64,000 nucleotides of DNA from Corynebacterium poyangense (GCF_014522205.1 NZ_CP046884.1:496001-560000), one strand, 5' to 3'; positions 27,439-36,349 are shown, counted from the first letter of the stretch. The notes: generated from the sequence alone by a model not told the origin. Numbers and translations: made by a program.

Positions 27439-28803
27439 TTAAACCGGTTCAGAAGCATCGATAACGCGGGTTTTCTCCCTATTTGGGGTGTCATCAAGTA
27501 CGACGCAGAGAGCGCTGATCACCATGAGAGCGATGAAATACAACGCGATATTTGTCGTGCCCCAGCCGTTGTTGAGATGGAGAAGCGTTGAGGAAATGAT
27601 GGGGGCTAGCCCAGCGCCGAGGACTGAACCTAATTGGTAGGTGACCGAGACTCCGGTGTAGCGGTCTTCTGGAGCGAAGCGCTCGGCAAGGAAAGCACCA
27701 ACAGGGCCGTACATGGAGGCCTGGATGATGGGGTTACCGAGGATGAAACCGAAGAATATGAGGAGGGAGTTTCCAGAGTTAAAGGCGGCGAACATCGGGA
27801 AGATCAAAGCGATGGAAATAGCCGCGCCGAGGAGCATTACTCGCTTGCGGCCCACTCTGTCGGACAGCCAGGCGAAGAAGGGGATCGCGAAAATGTGGAG
27901 GAAGGCTGAGAAAGTCAGCATCATGAGTGCAGGCTGCTGTTCTATGAGGCCGTGATCAACCAGATACGGAACCACGGCTACCGCCATGAGCGCCTGGATG
28001 AATAGGGAACCGGTGATAGCGAGAGCGGCGAGAATTGTTTGCTTGGGGTAGACCGTGAAAATTCTCTTTAAAGGCACGCCGGTTTCAACGTGACCAGCGG
28101 CTTTTGCTGCTTCGAATTCTGGGGATTCAGTGAGCTGGTACCGCATGTAGAGGCCGATAATGACGAGGAGTGCGGACAGAAGGAAGGGTATGCGCCACCC
28201 CCAGGAAAGGAATTGTTCCTGGGGAAGACCAGCGAAAATACCTAGAACCAGGGTGGAAAGTACGGCGCCAGCGGGGCCGCCGGATACAGCAATGGAAGCG
28301 GCAATACCGCGGGATTTAGCTTTGGCATGTTCGGCGGCCATCAAGGTGGCGCCGGCCCATTCGCCGCCCACGGCCAAGCCCTGAATCATGCGTAGCAGAA
28401 CCAAGGTGATGGGGGCAGCTACACCGATGGTGGCGTAGGTGGGTAAGAGGCCGATGGCAATAGAAACCAGCCCCATCACCATAAGGGTGACGAAGAGAAT
28501 GTTTTTCCGACCATGCCGGTCACCGAGGTGACCAAAAATCAAACCTCCCACGGGTCGAGCAAGGTAACCGGTGAACAAGGTCATGTAGGAGAACAATTGT
28601 CCGAGGAAGGGATCGATGTTCTTATCGAAGAAGAGGTGGGGGAAAACTAAACCTGCCGCGGCACCGTAGAGAAGAAAATCATAGTATTCCACGGTGGAGC
28701 CGAGAAAACTTGAGATCAGAGTCCTTCGCCGCTCTTTATCAGAGGTTTGTGGCGTCGGCTGAGGGGGCGATTGTTCAGGATGAGGCACAGAAACTGTGGT
28801 CAT
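27439..28803 (-). CDS. MFS transporter, metabolite:H+ symporter family
   Basis: 454 residues, twelve predicted helices. The N-terminal SSFLGSTVEYYDFLLYG and FGHLGDRHGRK loop identify the MHS (ProP/ShiA/KgtP-like) branch of the major facilitator superfamily. As first gene of the catabolic operon it probably imports the hydroxyphenylpropionate-type substrate; that is an inference from context. AGGAG lies 12 bp before ATG 28803, a rather long spacing. Confidence 0.88.
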   Translation of the reverse strand: MTTVSVPHPEQSPPQPTPQTSDKERRRTLISSFLGSTVEYYDFLLYGAAAGLVFPHLFFDKNIDPFLGQLFSYMTLFTGYLARPVGGLIFGHLGDRHGRKNILFVTLMVMGLVSIAIGLLPTYATIGVAAPITLVLLRMIQGLAVGGEWAGATLMAAEHAKAKSRGIAASIAVSGGPAGAVLSTLVLGIFAGLPQEQFLSWGWRIPFLLSALLVIIGLYMRYQLTESPEFEAAKAAGHVETGVPLKRIFTVYPKQTILAALAITGSLFIQALMAVAVVPYLVDHGLIEQQPALMMLTFSAFLHIFAIPFFAWLSDRVGRKRVMLLGAAISIALIFPMFAAFNSGNSLLIFFGFILGNPIIQASMYGPVGAFLAERFAPEDRYTGVSVTYQLGSVLGAGLAPIISSTLLHLNNGWGTTNIALYFIALMVISALCVVLDDTPNREKTRVIDASEPV

Positions 28804-28881
28804 AGTGAGGTGTGACTCCTAATCTTCCTAAAAGGTGACTAGGGTCATTGTGAGCTACGGTGTGCGATATGCGTACCTCGT

Positions 28882-28898
28882 GTTCCGCTGAGTGAAAC
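28882..28898. promoter_or_regulatory. Candidate IclR-type operator upstream of the mhp operon
   Basis: GTTCCGCTGAGTGAAAC is an imperfect 17-bp palindrome (12 of 16 non-centre positions symmetric), about 80 bp before the transporter start. Its size and form fit IclR-family operators, and an IclR gene is encoded at 34565. Binding is not shown. Confidence 0.35.
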
Positions 28899-28951
28899 GC
28901 AACCTTATGTTTCCTCCCGAAAAATGGTGGTTTTTATAGTCCGACGCCTAT

Positions 28952-29728
28952 CTAGCGTGGCACAATCAATGGTCCTCCGACAGCTGGATCTTCGACCACC
29001 AGGGCGTCGAGCCCAAATACCTGCTCTAGAAGCTGGGGGATCATGATGTCTTGGGGGGTTCCTTCGGCGAGGATTCTCCCTTGAGCCATGACTACGAGGT
29101 GATCTGAGTAGCGCACCGCGAGATTTAGATCATGGAGCACCATAACGATGGTTCTGCCCAGAGTCTTTTTGAGGTGCTGCACCAGGTTGAGAACCTCAAT
29201 GGAGTGAGAAAGGTCGAGATAGGTGGTGGGTTCATCGAGGAAAAGCACATCGGTGTTTTGGGCTAAGACCATTGAAATCCACACTCGCTGGCGTTGTCCG
29301 CCGGAGAGCGCATCAATAGGTTGGTCGGCTAGATCCTCAGAACCGGTGAATTTCAAAGCTGTATAGACAACCTCTTCATCGGTAGCGGACCACTGCCGAA
29401 TCCATGATTGATGCGGGTGACGGCCCCGAGCCACCAGGTCAGCCACAGGCAATCCGGGAGGAGCCATCGGAGTTTGCGGAAGAAGAGCAATCTTTTTAGC
29501 CAGCTGCCGCCTTTTCATTGCCAGGGCATCGTCACCCCCTACCTCGATGCTGCCGCTTTGGGCGGGGATGATGCGTGCTACTGACTTAAGCAGAGTGGAC
29601 TTGCCGCAACCGTTGGGTCCAATAATTGTGCTCACGCGCCCGGCGGGAAAGGAAATATCCACCCCCGAGAGAATGGTCTTTTCGCCATAGGCGACAGTGA
29701 GATTTTTGGCAGAAATACTCATACTCAT
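28952..29728 (-). CDS. Iron-siderophore ABC transporter ATP-binding protein
   Basis: 258 residues, FecE/FepC type. Walker A IGPNGCGKST, signature LSGGQRQR, Walker B VLFLDEP and H-loop VLHDLNLA are intact. Couples ATP hydrolysis to import through the two permeases encoded just upstream. The start overlaps the second permease stop by 4 bp (ATGA). Expected to be DtxR-regulated with them. Confidence 0.95.
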   Translation of the reverse strand: MSMSISAKNLTVAYGEKTILSGVDISFPAGRVSTIIGPNGCGKSTLLKSVARIIPAQSGSIEVGGDDALAMKRRQLAKKIALLPQTPMAPPGLPVADLVARGRHPHQSWIRQWSATDEEVVYTALKFTGSEDLADQPIDALSGGQRQRVWISMVLAQNTDVLFLDEPTTYLDLSHSIEVLNLVQHLKKTLGRTIVMVLHDLNLAVRYSDHLVVMAQGRILAEGTPQDIMIPQLLEQVFGLDALVVEDPAVGGPLIVPR

Positions 29729-30825
29729 AGGGAGGTCTTTCGGCTGGTGTTGATCAGCAAATATACAAGGAAGACGCCACCGAGCGTGGAGGTGAGAAGG
29801 CCGACGGGAAGCTCACCGGGCAGCACCACTTGAGTGAGGACATCAGCAGCAAGAAGGAGCACCGCGCCCATCAGAGCTGAGGCGATCAATGGGGGAGTAG
29901 CTAAGCGGCATAGTCTCAGGGCCAACTGTGGCGCCACGAAGGCGACAAAACCAATGGGTCCAGCTGCTGCGACTGCTACTGCGGCAAGAATGACCGCGAT
30001 GAGGAGGAAAACACCTTGTTGGATGGTGACATTTTGGCCCAGCGCATAAGCAATGTCTCGACCTAGACTGCTGGCCACCACGCCAAAAGCCATCCACAGG
30101 ATCAATGGAATGCACAGGATGAGCACCAGGGTGATAGGAATGGTGCGATCCCAATTTGAGGCGCTGAGAGAACCCGCTAACCAGAACTGCGCCGTGGTGG
30201 CATCCTTCAAACTTGCTCTGATGAGGAGAAAACTGATGGCCGCGTTCAAAACCGCCGACAGAATAATTCCGACCAGCACGAGTCGGAAAGGGTCCAAACC
30301 GTTTTTCCAGGCCAGGGCCCACATGAGCGCGCCGGTAAGCACACCTCCGAAAAGCGCTGCGGTGGGCAACCCCACTGCGCCGAGCCACCCAGCGAGAGAA
30401 CCGATCACCCCGGAACGTCCGCTGAGTGTAATCACACCCACCGCAGCGGCTGACGCACCCATGGTGATCCCGAGGATATCCGGACTGGCCAGAGGATTTC
30501 GGGTCACTGATTGGGTAAGCGCTCCAGATAATCCCAGTGCGGAACCAACCACAATAGCGGTGAGCGCCCGGGGAAGCCGCCACTCTAAGACCGCGATTCG
30601 TTCCAAACGGCTTCCATCTCCGAGGACGAGGATCCGAAGTACTTCCGGGATGCTCAGGGGGTAGTCACCAATTCCAAGGGAGATAGACAAAAGAATGATC
30701 GCCGCAGTTCCGAGAAGGAAGGTTACGCCTAGGGGCCAAGGTCGCCACACCGAAGAAATAGGTCCGACGCGAAAAGCAGGTCGGCTAGCGATCTTGGTTT
30801 TCTGAATCCAGGTGAGTGGTGGCAT
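29725..30825 (-). CDS. Iron-siderophore ABC permease (FecCD family), second subunit
   Basis: 366 residues, about nine to ten helices. FecCD landmarks: EWRLPRALTAIVVGSALGLSG, TRNPLASPDILGITMGA and GPIGFVAFVAPQLALRL. Forms the membrane channel as a heterodimer with the first permease. Its ATG overlaps the stop of that gene by one base (TGATG). Confidence 0.94.
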   Translation of the reverse strand: MPPLTWIQKTKIASRPAFRVGPISSVWRPWPLGVTFLLGTAAIILLSISLGIGDYPLSIPEVLRILVLGDGSRLERIAVLEWRLPRALTAIVVGSALGLSGALTQSVTRNPLASPDILGITMGASAAAVGVITLSGRSGVIGSLAGWLGAVGLPTAALFGGVLTGALMWALAWKNGLDPFRLVLVGIILSAVLNAAISFLLIRASLKDATTAQFWLAGSLSASNWDRTIPITLVLILCIPLILWMAFGVVASSLGRDIAYALGQNVTIQQGVFLLIAVILAAVAVAAAGPIGFVAFVAPQLALRLCRLATPPLIASALMGAVLLLAADVLTQVVLPGELPVGLLTSTLGGVFLVYLLINTSRKTSL

Positions 30826-31898
30826 CAGAGCGTCACCACCTTATTGCGATAGATAAGGTACATGAAGAAGGGGGCCCCGACGAGAGCCAGGATGATTCCC
30901 ACTTGAACCTCGCCAGGGCGAGCGACGAACCTTCCCACTATGTCTGCGCTGAGAAGAATGATGGGGCCGATTAATGCTGAATAGGGGACGATCCATCGAT
31001 AATCTGACCCGCAGAGCGCTCGGGATATGTGAGGGATAACAAGACCGATAAAGCCGATGGAGCCGGCGGCTGCTGTGGCTGCGCCGGCGAGAAGTGCGAT
31101 AAGAAACATCCCAAAAATACGCGCCTGATGGGTATTGACTCCCAGAGCCGTTGCGGCCTCTTGCCCAAGGTTAAGCACGTTCACTGTTGGGGCAGTGGCC
31201 AAAGCCAGGATGAGGCCGAGGGCAATGAATGGCAATACTCCCCAAAAGATGGTGAGATCTCTACCGGTGAGGGAGCCCACAGTCCAAAAGCGCATACGAT
31301 CCAAATTTTGTTCATCGAGGAGGACTAAAGCGCTGGTGATAGAGGTAAGGACAGCGGTGATGGCTGCGCCACCGAGGATGAGGGTTATCGGGTTTAAGGT
31401 TCCGCGACCTAAGGTGGCCAGACCGAAGACTGCGGCGGTGGCTAGGATAGCTCCGGCGAAGGCGATGATTGCGGTAAGAGAAATAGAGCTTACCCCGAAG
31501 AAGGAAAAAGCGGTGACGACAGCCAGGGCAGCTCCTGCCGAAATCCCGATCATGCCGGGGTCGGCTAAGGGATTGCGAGTGTGACCCTGGATCAGGGTGC
31601 CTGCTACTCCTAGTGCTGAGCCAACCACTAGTCCGAGCACGGTGCGGGGTAGCCGCAGCTCGCTGATAACTTGTTCATCTGCGTGTGCGGTCTCTGGGTG
31701 TTCCACGAGGGTGGGAAGTTGTGGAAGAGTCTCCCATACTTCGCGTAAGGGAATCTCACGAGCGCCAAGACTCATGCTAGCTAAGCAAGTAACTAGCAAG
31801 ATAAGCCCGATCACAAGCAAGCCTAGGAGCCGGTTTCTTCTTAATCGGGTAGGAGAATTGGAGCCTGGGTGGCCCGAATAGGAACAAGTAGCCGTCAT
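30825..31898 (-). CDS. Iron-siderophore ABC permease (FecCD family), first subunit
   Basis: 357 residues with FecCD landmarks ELRLPRTVLGLVVGSALGVAG, HTRNPLADPGMIGISAGA and GSIGFIGLVIPHISRAL. First gene of the three-gene uptake operon. The ATG at 31898 has no good Shine-Dalgarno; a possible DtxR box ends three bases before it, so the transcript may be leaderless. Confidence 0.94.
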   Translation of the reverse strand: MTATCSYSGHPGSNSPTRLRRNRLLGLLVIGLILLVTCLASMSLGAREIPLREVWETLPQLPTLVEHPETAHADEQVISELRLPRTVLGLVVGSALGVAGTLIQGHTRNPLADPGMIGISAGAALAVVTAFSFFGVSSISLTAIIAFAGAILATAAVFGLATLGRGTLNPITLILGGAAITAVLTSITSALVLLDEQNLDRMRFWTVGSLTGRDLTIFWGVLPFIALGLILALATAPTVNVLNLGQEAATALGVNTHQARIFGMFLIALLAGAATAAAGSIGFIGLVIPHISRALCGSDYRWIVPYSALIGPIILLSADIVGRFVARPGEVQVGIILALVGAPFFMYLIYRNKVVTL

Positions 31899-31901
31899 AA
31901 T

Positions 31902-31920
31902 AATGTTAAGCCTATCCTAA
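31902..31920 (-). promoter_or_regulatory. Candidate DtxR box upstream of the permease operon
   Basis: Minus strand TTAGGATAGGCTTAACATT matches the DtxR consensus TTAGGTTAGCCTAACCTAA at 12 of 19 positions, with the left half-site nearly complete. Position directly before the permease ATG fits repression by iron-loaded DtxR. Confidence 0.5.
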
Positions 31921-31925
31921 AATTT

Positions 31926-32228
31926 TTAGGACTCTATATGTGGACTGATATGTGCCAAAGGATTAGGTAACGTCCCGGCGTAGATCAATCCAGAAGCCTG
32001 GTCAGCAAGGTCAATCATCGCTTTAGGATTAAGCATCTGGAGACGATTCAGGGTGGAATGACGGAACTCAGCGGCTGTGAGTGCGCGCCACAGCCCAGCT
32101 GTATCGGCCTCTTTGCCAGTATCACCTGGTTCACCGAGAATCTCAGGATGGTCTTTCGCGTAGTCTCTTAGGCAAGCTCTCACTCGACTCCAGAAAGTTG
32201 TTGTCGGTGCAAATTCCCGCGAGTACAG
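31926..32228 (-). pseudogene. C-terminal remnant, possibly of an IucA/IucC-type siderophore synthetase
   Basis: An open stretch of about 100 codons with no proper start: it is bounded upstream by TAG (32229-32231), although the sequence reads as protein from the first codon (SREFAPTTTFWSRVRACLRDY). The end reads NRLQMLNPKAMIDLAD then GLIYAGTLPNPLAHI before the stop. The closing PNPLA resembles the end of NRPS-independent siderophore synthetases, and the siderophore uptake genes on both sides make that attractive, but the match is weak. It carries no ribosome-binding site of its own and may be untranslated. Confidence 0.45.
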
Positions 32229-32322
32229 CTAGTCATTGGATAATTCGATCCTCAATCAAAGTTGCGCCTTGTGTTTGATCCCAGCTTTCAGCATTAAATG
32301 GAAAAAGTTTTTAAAAGACAGG

Positions 32323-32352
32323 TTGTAAGCTTAGCCTAAACTAAACTAATAT
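32323..32352 (+). promoter_or_regulatory. Promoter with overlapping DtxR box for the siderophore-binding lipoprotein
   Basis: TTGTAA (32323-32328) and TAATAT (32347-32352) are spaced by 18 bp. The DtxR-like sequence TAAGCTTAGCCTAAACTAA at 32326-32344 matches the consensus at 16 of 19 positions and covers the -35 element and spacer, an arrangement expected for iron-dependent repression. Confidence 0.7.
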
Positions 32353-32410
32353 GCTTTGAGAAGTGCGCACATCGAATCTGCGATTTTCTCACTTTTATGG
32401 AGGACAGAGC

Positions 32411-33481
32411 ATGTCACACACTGCCCTTGTAGATCGAGAAAAGGCTAAGCCTCATAGTCGACGACGATTCCATCACCGGGTCCTGGCCTTGGTGGCTTCA
32501 GTAGGCTTAGCCTTCGGGCTGGTTTCTTGTAGCCAAGAAGAGGGAAACACCGCTAAGGGGGGTGGTGATTTTGAACCCGTGAGCATTACTCATGCCCTAG
32601 GAACTGTCGAAATCACTTCTAAACCTGAGCGAGTTGTTACGATTGGCCAAGGTTCTGCAGAAATTGCTATAGCTTTGGGGGTCACCCCGGTAGCTATGGA
32701 GGAATACAGCTGGGGAGCTGATGAGTCGGGTTATCTCCCTTGGGTGAAAGAAGCTGTTGAGGAAAAGGGAGAAGAGCTCCCGGCGTTGATCAAGAGCCAA
32801 GATGAGCTTAGTGCTGAAGAAGTTCTTAAGTATGAACCTGACCTTATTCTTGGCCCGTGGTCGGGGATGACTGAGGAACAATATGACAAACTCAGTAAGA
32901 TTGCTCCCACTGTGGCTTACCCCAAAGAGAAGTGGACTATTACCTGGGAAGAGCAAATTCAGACTGTGGCAAAGGCACTGGGGCAGCCAGAGGAAGCGGA
33001 CAAGCTGATTAACCAGATCAATGAGGAATTCAGTAAGGCTGAAAAGCCGGAATATCAGAACACTACATTCAGTTATATCTATAACAATGCCGGGCCCGAT
33101 TCCTATGGGGTCTTTATGCCCACTGAGCAGCGAGTAGCCTTTGTGAGCAAATTAGGTCTGCGCCTGGATCCGGTGGTTGAGAGTCTTCGGGGGCAGGTTG
33201 CCAGTGGTACTGACTCAGCGCCTCTTAGCCCGGAAAAGTTAGATCTGTTGAAGGATTCCGATCTCATTTTTACCTTCTATAGGGATGATGCGGTACGAAA
33301 GACCTTGCATGAGGACCCCATCTATTCGCAGATTCTTGCGATTGCTAGAGGTTCGGAAGTGGCTTTGACTGATCAATCTATGGTGACTGCAAGTTCTATG
33401 GTCAATCCGCTCTCGGTGCCGTGGGTGTTGAAGCGATACACAGAAAAGATTGATGAGGCTATCGCTAAAGCTCGAAGCTAA
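32411..33481 (+). CDS. Iron-siderophore substrate-binding lipoprotein
   Basis: 356 residues from ATG 32411, preceded by GGAGG at seven bases; an in-frame GTG at 32363 lacks a site. A long basic N-region ends in the lipobox GLVSC (Cys40). The rest is a class III (helical-backbone) binding protein: PERVVTIGQGSAEIAIALG, YEPDLILGPWSGMTEEQYDKL, and a C-terminal lobe ending in KIDEAIAKA. It captures ferric siderophore outside the membrane and delivers it to the divergently encoded permeases. Confidence 0.93.
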   Translation: MSHTALVDREKAKPHSRRRFHHRVLALVASVGLAFGLVSCSQEEGNTAKGGGDFEPVSITHALGTVEITSKPERVVTIGQGSAEIAIALGVTPVAMEEYSWGADESGYLPWVKEAVEEKGEELPALIKSQDELSAEEVLKYEPDLILGPWSGMTEEQYDKLSKIAPTVAYPKEKWTITWEEQIQTVAKALGQPEEADKLINQINEEFSKAEKPEYQNTTFSYIYNNAGPDSYGVFMPTEQRVAFVSKLGLRLDPVVESLRGQVASGTDSAPLSPEKLDLLKDSDLIFTFYRDDAVRKTLHEDPIYSQILAIARGSEVALTDQSMVTASSMVNPLSVPWVLKRYTEKIDEAIAKARS

Positions 33482-33507
33482 AAAGTGTGACTTTGAGTGT
33501 TCAGTTT

Positions 33508-33547
33508 CCGGGTGCTTAGCATGAGAATGTTCAAGCACCCGGTTTTT
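33508..33547 (+). terminator. Intrinsic terminator after the binding-lipoprotein gene
   Basis: CCGGGTGCTT (33508-33517) pairs perfectly with AAGCACCCGG (33533-33542) and is followed by TTTTT. It separates this gene from the convergent siderophore-interacting protein gene. Confidence 0.9.
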
Positions 33548-33565
33548 ATGAACGGGGCTTGACGG

Positions 33566-34450
33566 TTATGGGCGGGGCTGCCCCTCCAACCAATATGGGC
33601 TCCAATAGACCTGAGTGGTGGGGATGCCCCAACTCTTTACGGCAATGGAATATGCAGCGCGGGCAAGTTTCCGCTCTCCGCAAGCCCAGACATAATCCAC
33701 CGAGGCTAGGGATGAATGAGCCGCTGAGGCTTGGGTGAGAGTCTGTTTGATTAAGGCGGCTTGGCTAGTGAGAGGTGCGTAGACAACCGCGGCGCTAGAG
33801 AGGTGGCCTTCCCAGAAATCCAGTAGCCCTGGCTCTATATCCTGTTCACTCTCACAGGCGATCAATACATGGGTATGGTCAAGCGCTGAAGGGTGAAAAA
33901 GGTGTTGGAACTCAATGATCGACGCTATGGATGGGGCGGAGGAGGCGTCGCCAATAAGAAGTTGGTTAGTCCAGCAATTCACCCATAACCCGTGAGTAGG
34001 GTAAAACCCGACGCTATCACCGGGGGATACGGACAGTGCCCACCGTAACCCAGGCCCAGCGTTATCGGCATGATTCCGGCTAAGACCATGAGTAGCAATG
34101 TCGACGTCCACGGTTCCTTGAGCTTGATCAAAATGTCTGATCGTGTACCAGCGAAGATCAGGGCGTTCATCGAGGGGGAGAAACTCAGTGTGCTTTCTGA
34201 TATTTCCGCCCTCAAAGGGTGGCAGCGGAATATAGCGCCTGCCTGGACGAGGCATAAAGAGGCCGAAGAATTCATCGGGGCCAGTGAGTATGAGGTCATG
34301 AAGATCGGTGGACTGCAACCTAATTCTCAAGAGGTTCTGATTAACCCAGGTTTTCTTCAGAACCTTAGCGCTAAAAATGGAAGCACCCCGTCGAGTGGGT
34401 TGGATGTGGATGTCGCGGGTAGCGAAAGCTTCGGGAGGGTAGCAGGTCAT
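33566..34450 (-). CDS. Siderophore-interacting protein (FAD-dependent ferric reductase family)
   Basis: 294 residues. RWYTIRHFD is the flavin-binding RxYT element of the SIP/ViuB family, LLIGDASSAPSI lies in the nucleotide-binding region, and VDYVWACGERKLAR is the family's C-terminal block. Such proteins reduce ferric iron in the cytoplasm to free it from the siderophore, finishing the uptake route encoded alongside. A possible DtxR box precedes it. Confidence 0.88.
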   Translation of the reverse strand: MTCYPPEAFATRDIHIQPTRRGASIFSAKVLKKTWVNQNLLRIRLQSTDLHDLILTGPDEFFGLFMPRPGRRYIPLPPFEGGNIRKHTEFLPLDERPDLRWYTIRHFDQAQGTVDVDIATHGLSRNHADNAGPGLRWALSVSPGDSVGFYPTHGLWVNCWTNQLLIGDASSAPSIASIIEFQHLFHPSALDHTHVLIACESEQDIEPGLLDFWEGHLSSAAVVYAPLTSQAALIKQTLTQASAAHSSLASVDYVWACGERKLARAAYSIAVKSWGIPTTQVYWSPYWLEGQPRP

Positions 34451-34466
34451 CTCAACTCCTTTTAGG

Positions 34467-34485
34467 GAATGATTGCCTACCCTAA
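34467..34485 (-). promoter_or_regulatory. Candidate DtxR box upstream of the siderophore-interacting protein gene
   Basis: Minus strand TTAGGGTAGGCAATCATTC matches the DtxR consensus at about 12 of 19 positions, strongest in the left half-site. It lies 17 to 35 bp before the ATG at 34450. Confidence 0.45.
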
Positions 34486-34564
34486 TTTACCTAAGGTGAC
34501 GGTCTGCCGAAAGTGGGGATCCTCCTTGCACTTTGTGCGGCGAGGTGGGCATCGGGTGGAACAT

Positions 34565-35347
34565 TCATGGGTGGCGGAGGCGGTTTTCGCTATCTCTCAT
34601 GGCGCGGCTGGCGGACTGGCAAACTTTGAGCAATAGGGGAAGAACCTTATCGGGGCGGAACTCGGCAGTGTTGGTGGAGACCGAGAACGCGGCTACGGGC
34701 TCGGGGCCATGTCCGAAAACAGGGGCAGCGATACAGGAAAGACCGCTTTGGATTTCTTCATTGTCACAGGCATAACCCCGGAGTTTTGCTTCGATCAGTT
34801 CCTTTTCTAATTGATCAGTATTAGTAATGGTGTGCGGGGTCCACGCGGCAAGTTCCTGAGTTAACACCTGGGAGCGCCAATAATCGGAATATGCCAACAG
34901 GATTTTTCCTACGCCGGTGCAATAGGCGGGGGCTCGGCCACCAATCCGGGAGGGGAGAGAAAACCGGGAGAAGGAAAAAAGCTTGTTGATGTAGACAACT
35001 TCAGTGCCGGATAAATAAGCCAGATGTACGGTTTTACGTGATTGCTCAAAAAGAGCAGCGAGGAAAGGAGTCAAGGTTTCAGCAGCTAGGCGCGCCTGGG
35101 AGGAGAGGTTAGAACCGGAGACTAGTTCAAAGGGGAGAGGGCCGAGGCGGTACGTATTACCGGTGCGCTCCAACAGTTCCTCTTGAACCATGATGGCTAG
35201 AATTCGGTGGGCGGTTGATTTAGGGATGCCTGAGCGCCGGGCAACTTCACTGACCCCGAGGCCGTGAGGGGTATCGCGGAACACCTTGATGATGTCAATG
35301 GATTTTTCTAGTGAACCGCGAACTTTTGGGTGACTGCCTTCAGACAT
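34565..35347 (-). CDS. IclR-family transcriptional regulator
   Basis: 260 residues from ATG 35347 (MSEGSHPKVRGSLEKSIDI), with a winged helix-turn-helix near 29-50 (VSEVARRSGIPKSTAHRI) and a C-terminal effector-binding domain (GGRAPAYCTGVGKILLAY, NEEIQSGLSCIAAPVF). An in-frame ATG at 35395 would add 16 residues; neither start has an ideal ribosome site. IclR proteins often control aromatic degradation, so the mhp operon 6 kb away, with a palindrome in its promoter region, is a reasonable target. Direct proof is lacking. Confidence 0.88.
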   Translation of the reverse strand: MSEGSHPKVRGSLEKSIDIIKVFRDTPHGLGVSEVARRSGIPKSTAHRILAIMVQEELLERTGNTYRLGPLPFELVSGSNLSSQARLAAETLTPFLAALFEQSRKTVHLAYLSGTEVVYINKLFSFSRFSLPSRIGGRAPAYCTGVGKILLAYSDYWRSQVLTQELAAWTPHTITNTDQLEKELIEAKLRGYACDNEEIQSGLSCIAAPVFGHGPEPVAAFSVSTNTAEFRPDKVLPLLLKVCQSASRAMRDSENRLRHP

Positions 35348-35463
35348 GGTAATGCGCCGTGCCTTTCTGCCCAATAAAACAGCTGATCTAGACATAAGAC
35401 TACCGAGAAATGAGAGAGGATTAGGGGTGCGGGTGCACTGCTGCAGAAAAATCTCAGGAAGGT

Positions 35464-35492
35464 TTGCATTTATGCAGGTCGCTTAGTAAGCT
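35464..35492 (+). promoter_or_regulatory. Candidate infA operon promoter
   Basis: TTGCAT (35464-35469) and TAAGCT (35487-35492) are separated by 17 bp and lie about 65 bp before the infA start. Confidence 0.5.
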
Positions 35493-35555
35493 ACGTCGTT
35501 GGTGTGCAGTCACTGCGCACTTATCTCAAAAGTAGCAGTTAGGAATGCGGAGGAT

Positions 35556-35774
35556 ATGGCTAAGGAAGGCGCAATTGAGGTCGAGGGTCGCATTGTCGAA
35601 CCCCTGCCGAACGCAATGTTCCGTGTCGAGCTTGATAACGGACACAAGGTACTTGCCCACATCAGTGGGAAGATGCGTCAGCACTATATTCGTATCCTTC
35701 CCGAGGACCGCGTGGTCGTGGAGCTTTCTCCCTATGACCTGACTCGTGGTCGCATTGTTTACCGCTACAAGTAA
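35556..35774 (+). CDS. infA: Translation initiation factor IF-1
   Basis: 72 residues, the invariant IF-1 length, starting [20 protein letters not shown] at ATG 35556, with GGAGG just upstream. An earlier in-frame start at 35499 was rejected. OB-fold protein that binds the 30S A site. First gene of infA-rpsM-rpsK-rpsD-rpoA-rplQ. Confidence 0.97.
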   Translation: MAKEGAIEVEGRIVEPLPNAMFRVELDNGHKVLAHISGKMRQHYIRILPEDRVVVELSPYDLTRGRIVYRYK

Positions 35775-35977
35775 GATTTCCGCCTCCCTGCTCTGGGCGT
35801 GATGCGTTAGCTTCGCTAAGGATATGGCGATGTAACGACACACCTCACACACCTTCGGCCACGGTGGCTGGAGCCTCACGTGAACAGAGAATAAACCCGG
35901 CTTCCGACCGGGCAACATCTTTGTTGTGGGGGCGAACAGGGAGAAAACCACCGTACAAACCGGAAAGGTACTGCCGC

Positions 35978-36346
35978 ATGGCACGTCTTGCTGGAGTTGA
36001 TCTCCCGCGCAATAAGCGCATGGAGATCGCCCTAACTTATATCTATGGTATCGGGCCTTCCCGAGCCGCTGAACTTTTGGAGCGTACCGGCATCTCCCCG
36101 GATCTGCGCACCGACAACCTGAGCGATGAGCAGCTCAGCGCCCTGCGCGACGTCATCGAAAACACCTGGAAGGTTGAGGGTGACCTCCGCCGTCAGGTTC
36201 AGGCTGACATTCGCCGCAAGATCGAAATTGGTTCTTACCAGGGTCTGCGTCACCGTCGTGGGCTGCCCGTCCGTGGTCAGCGCACCAAGACCAACGCACG
36301 CACCCGTAAGGGCCCGAAGAAGACGATCGCCGGAAAGAAGAAGTAA
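35978..36346 (+). CDS. rpsM: 30S ribosomal protein S13 (uS13)
   Basis: 122 residues starting [19 protein letters not shown] (ATG 35978, GGAAAGG upstream); a longer frame from 35864 is not family-like. C-terminal [19 protein letters not shown] is the classic S13 tail. It sits in the head of the 30S subunit. About 200 bp separate it from infA, room for a second promoter. Confidence 0.97.
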   Translation: MARLAGVDLPRNKRMEIALTYIYGIGPSRAAELLERTGISPDLRTDNLSDEQLSALRDVIENTWKVEGDLRRQVQADIRRKIEIGSYQGLRHRRGLPVRGQRTKTNARTRKGPKKTIAGKKK

Positions 36347-36349
36347 CTT

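Noticed and set aside
20190..35500. The accessory block as a mobile island
   Set aside because: No integrase, transposase, tRNA target or flanking direct repeats were found, so mobility is not supported.
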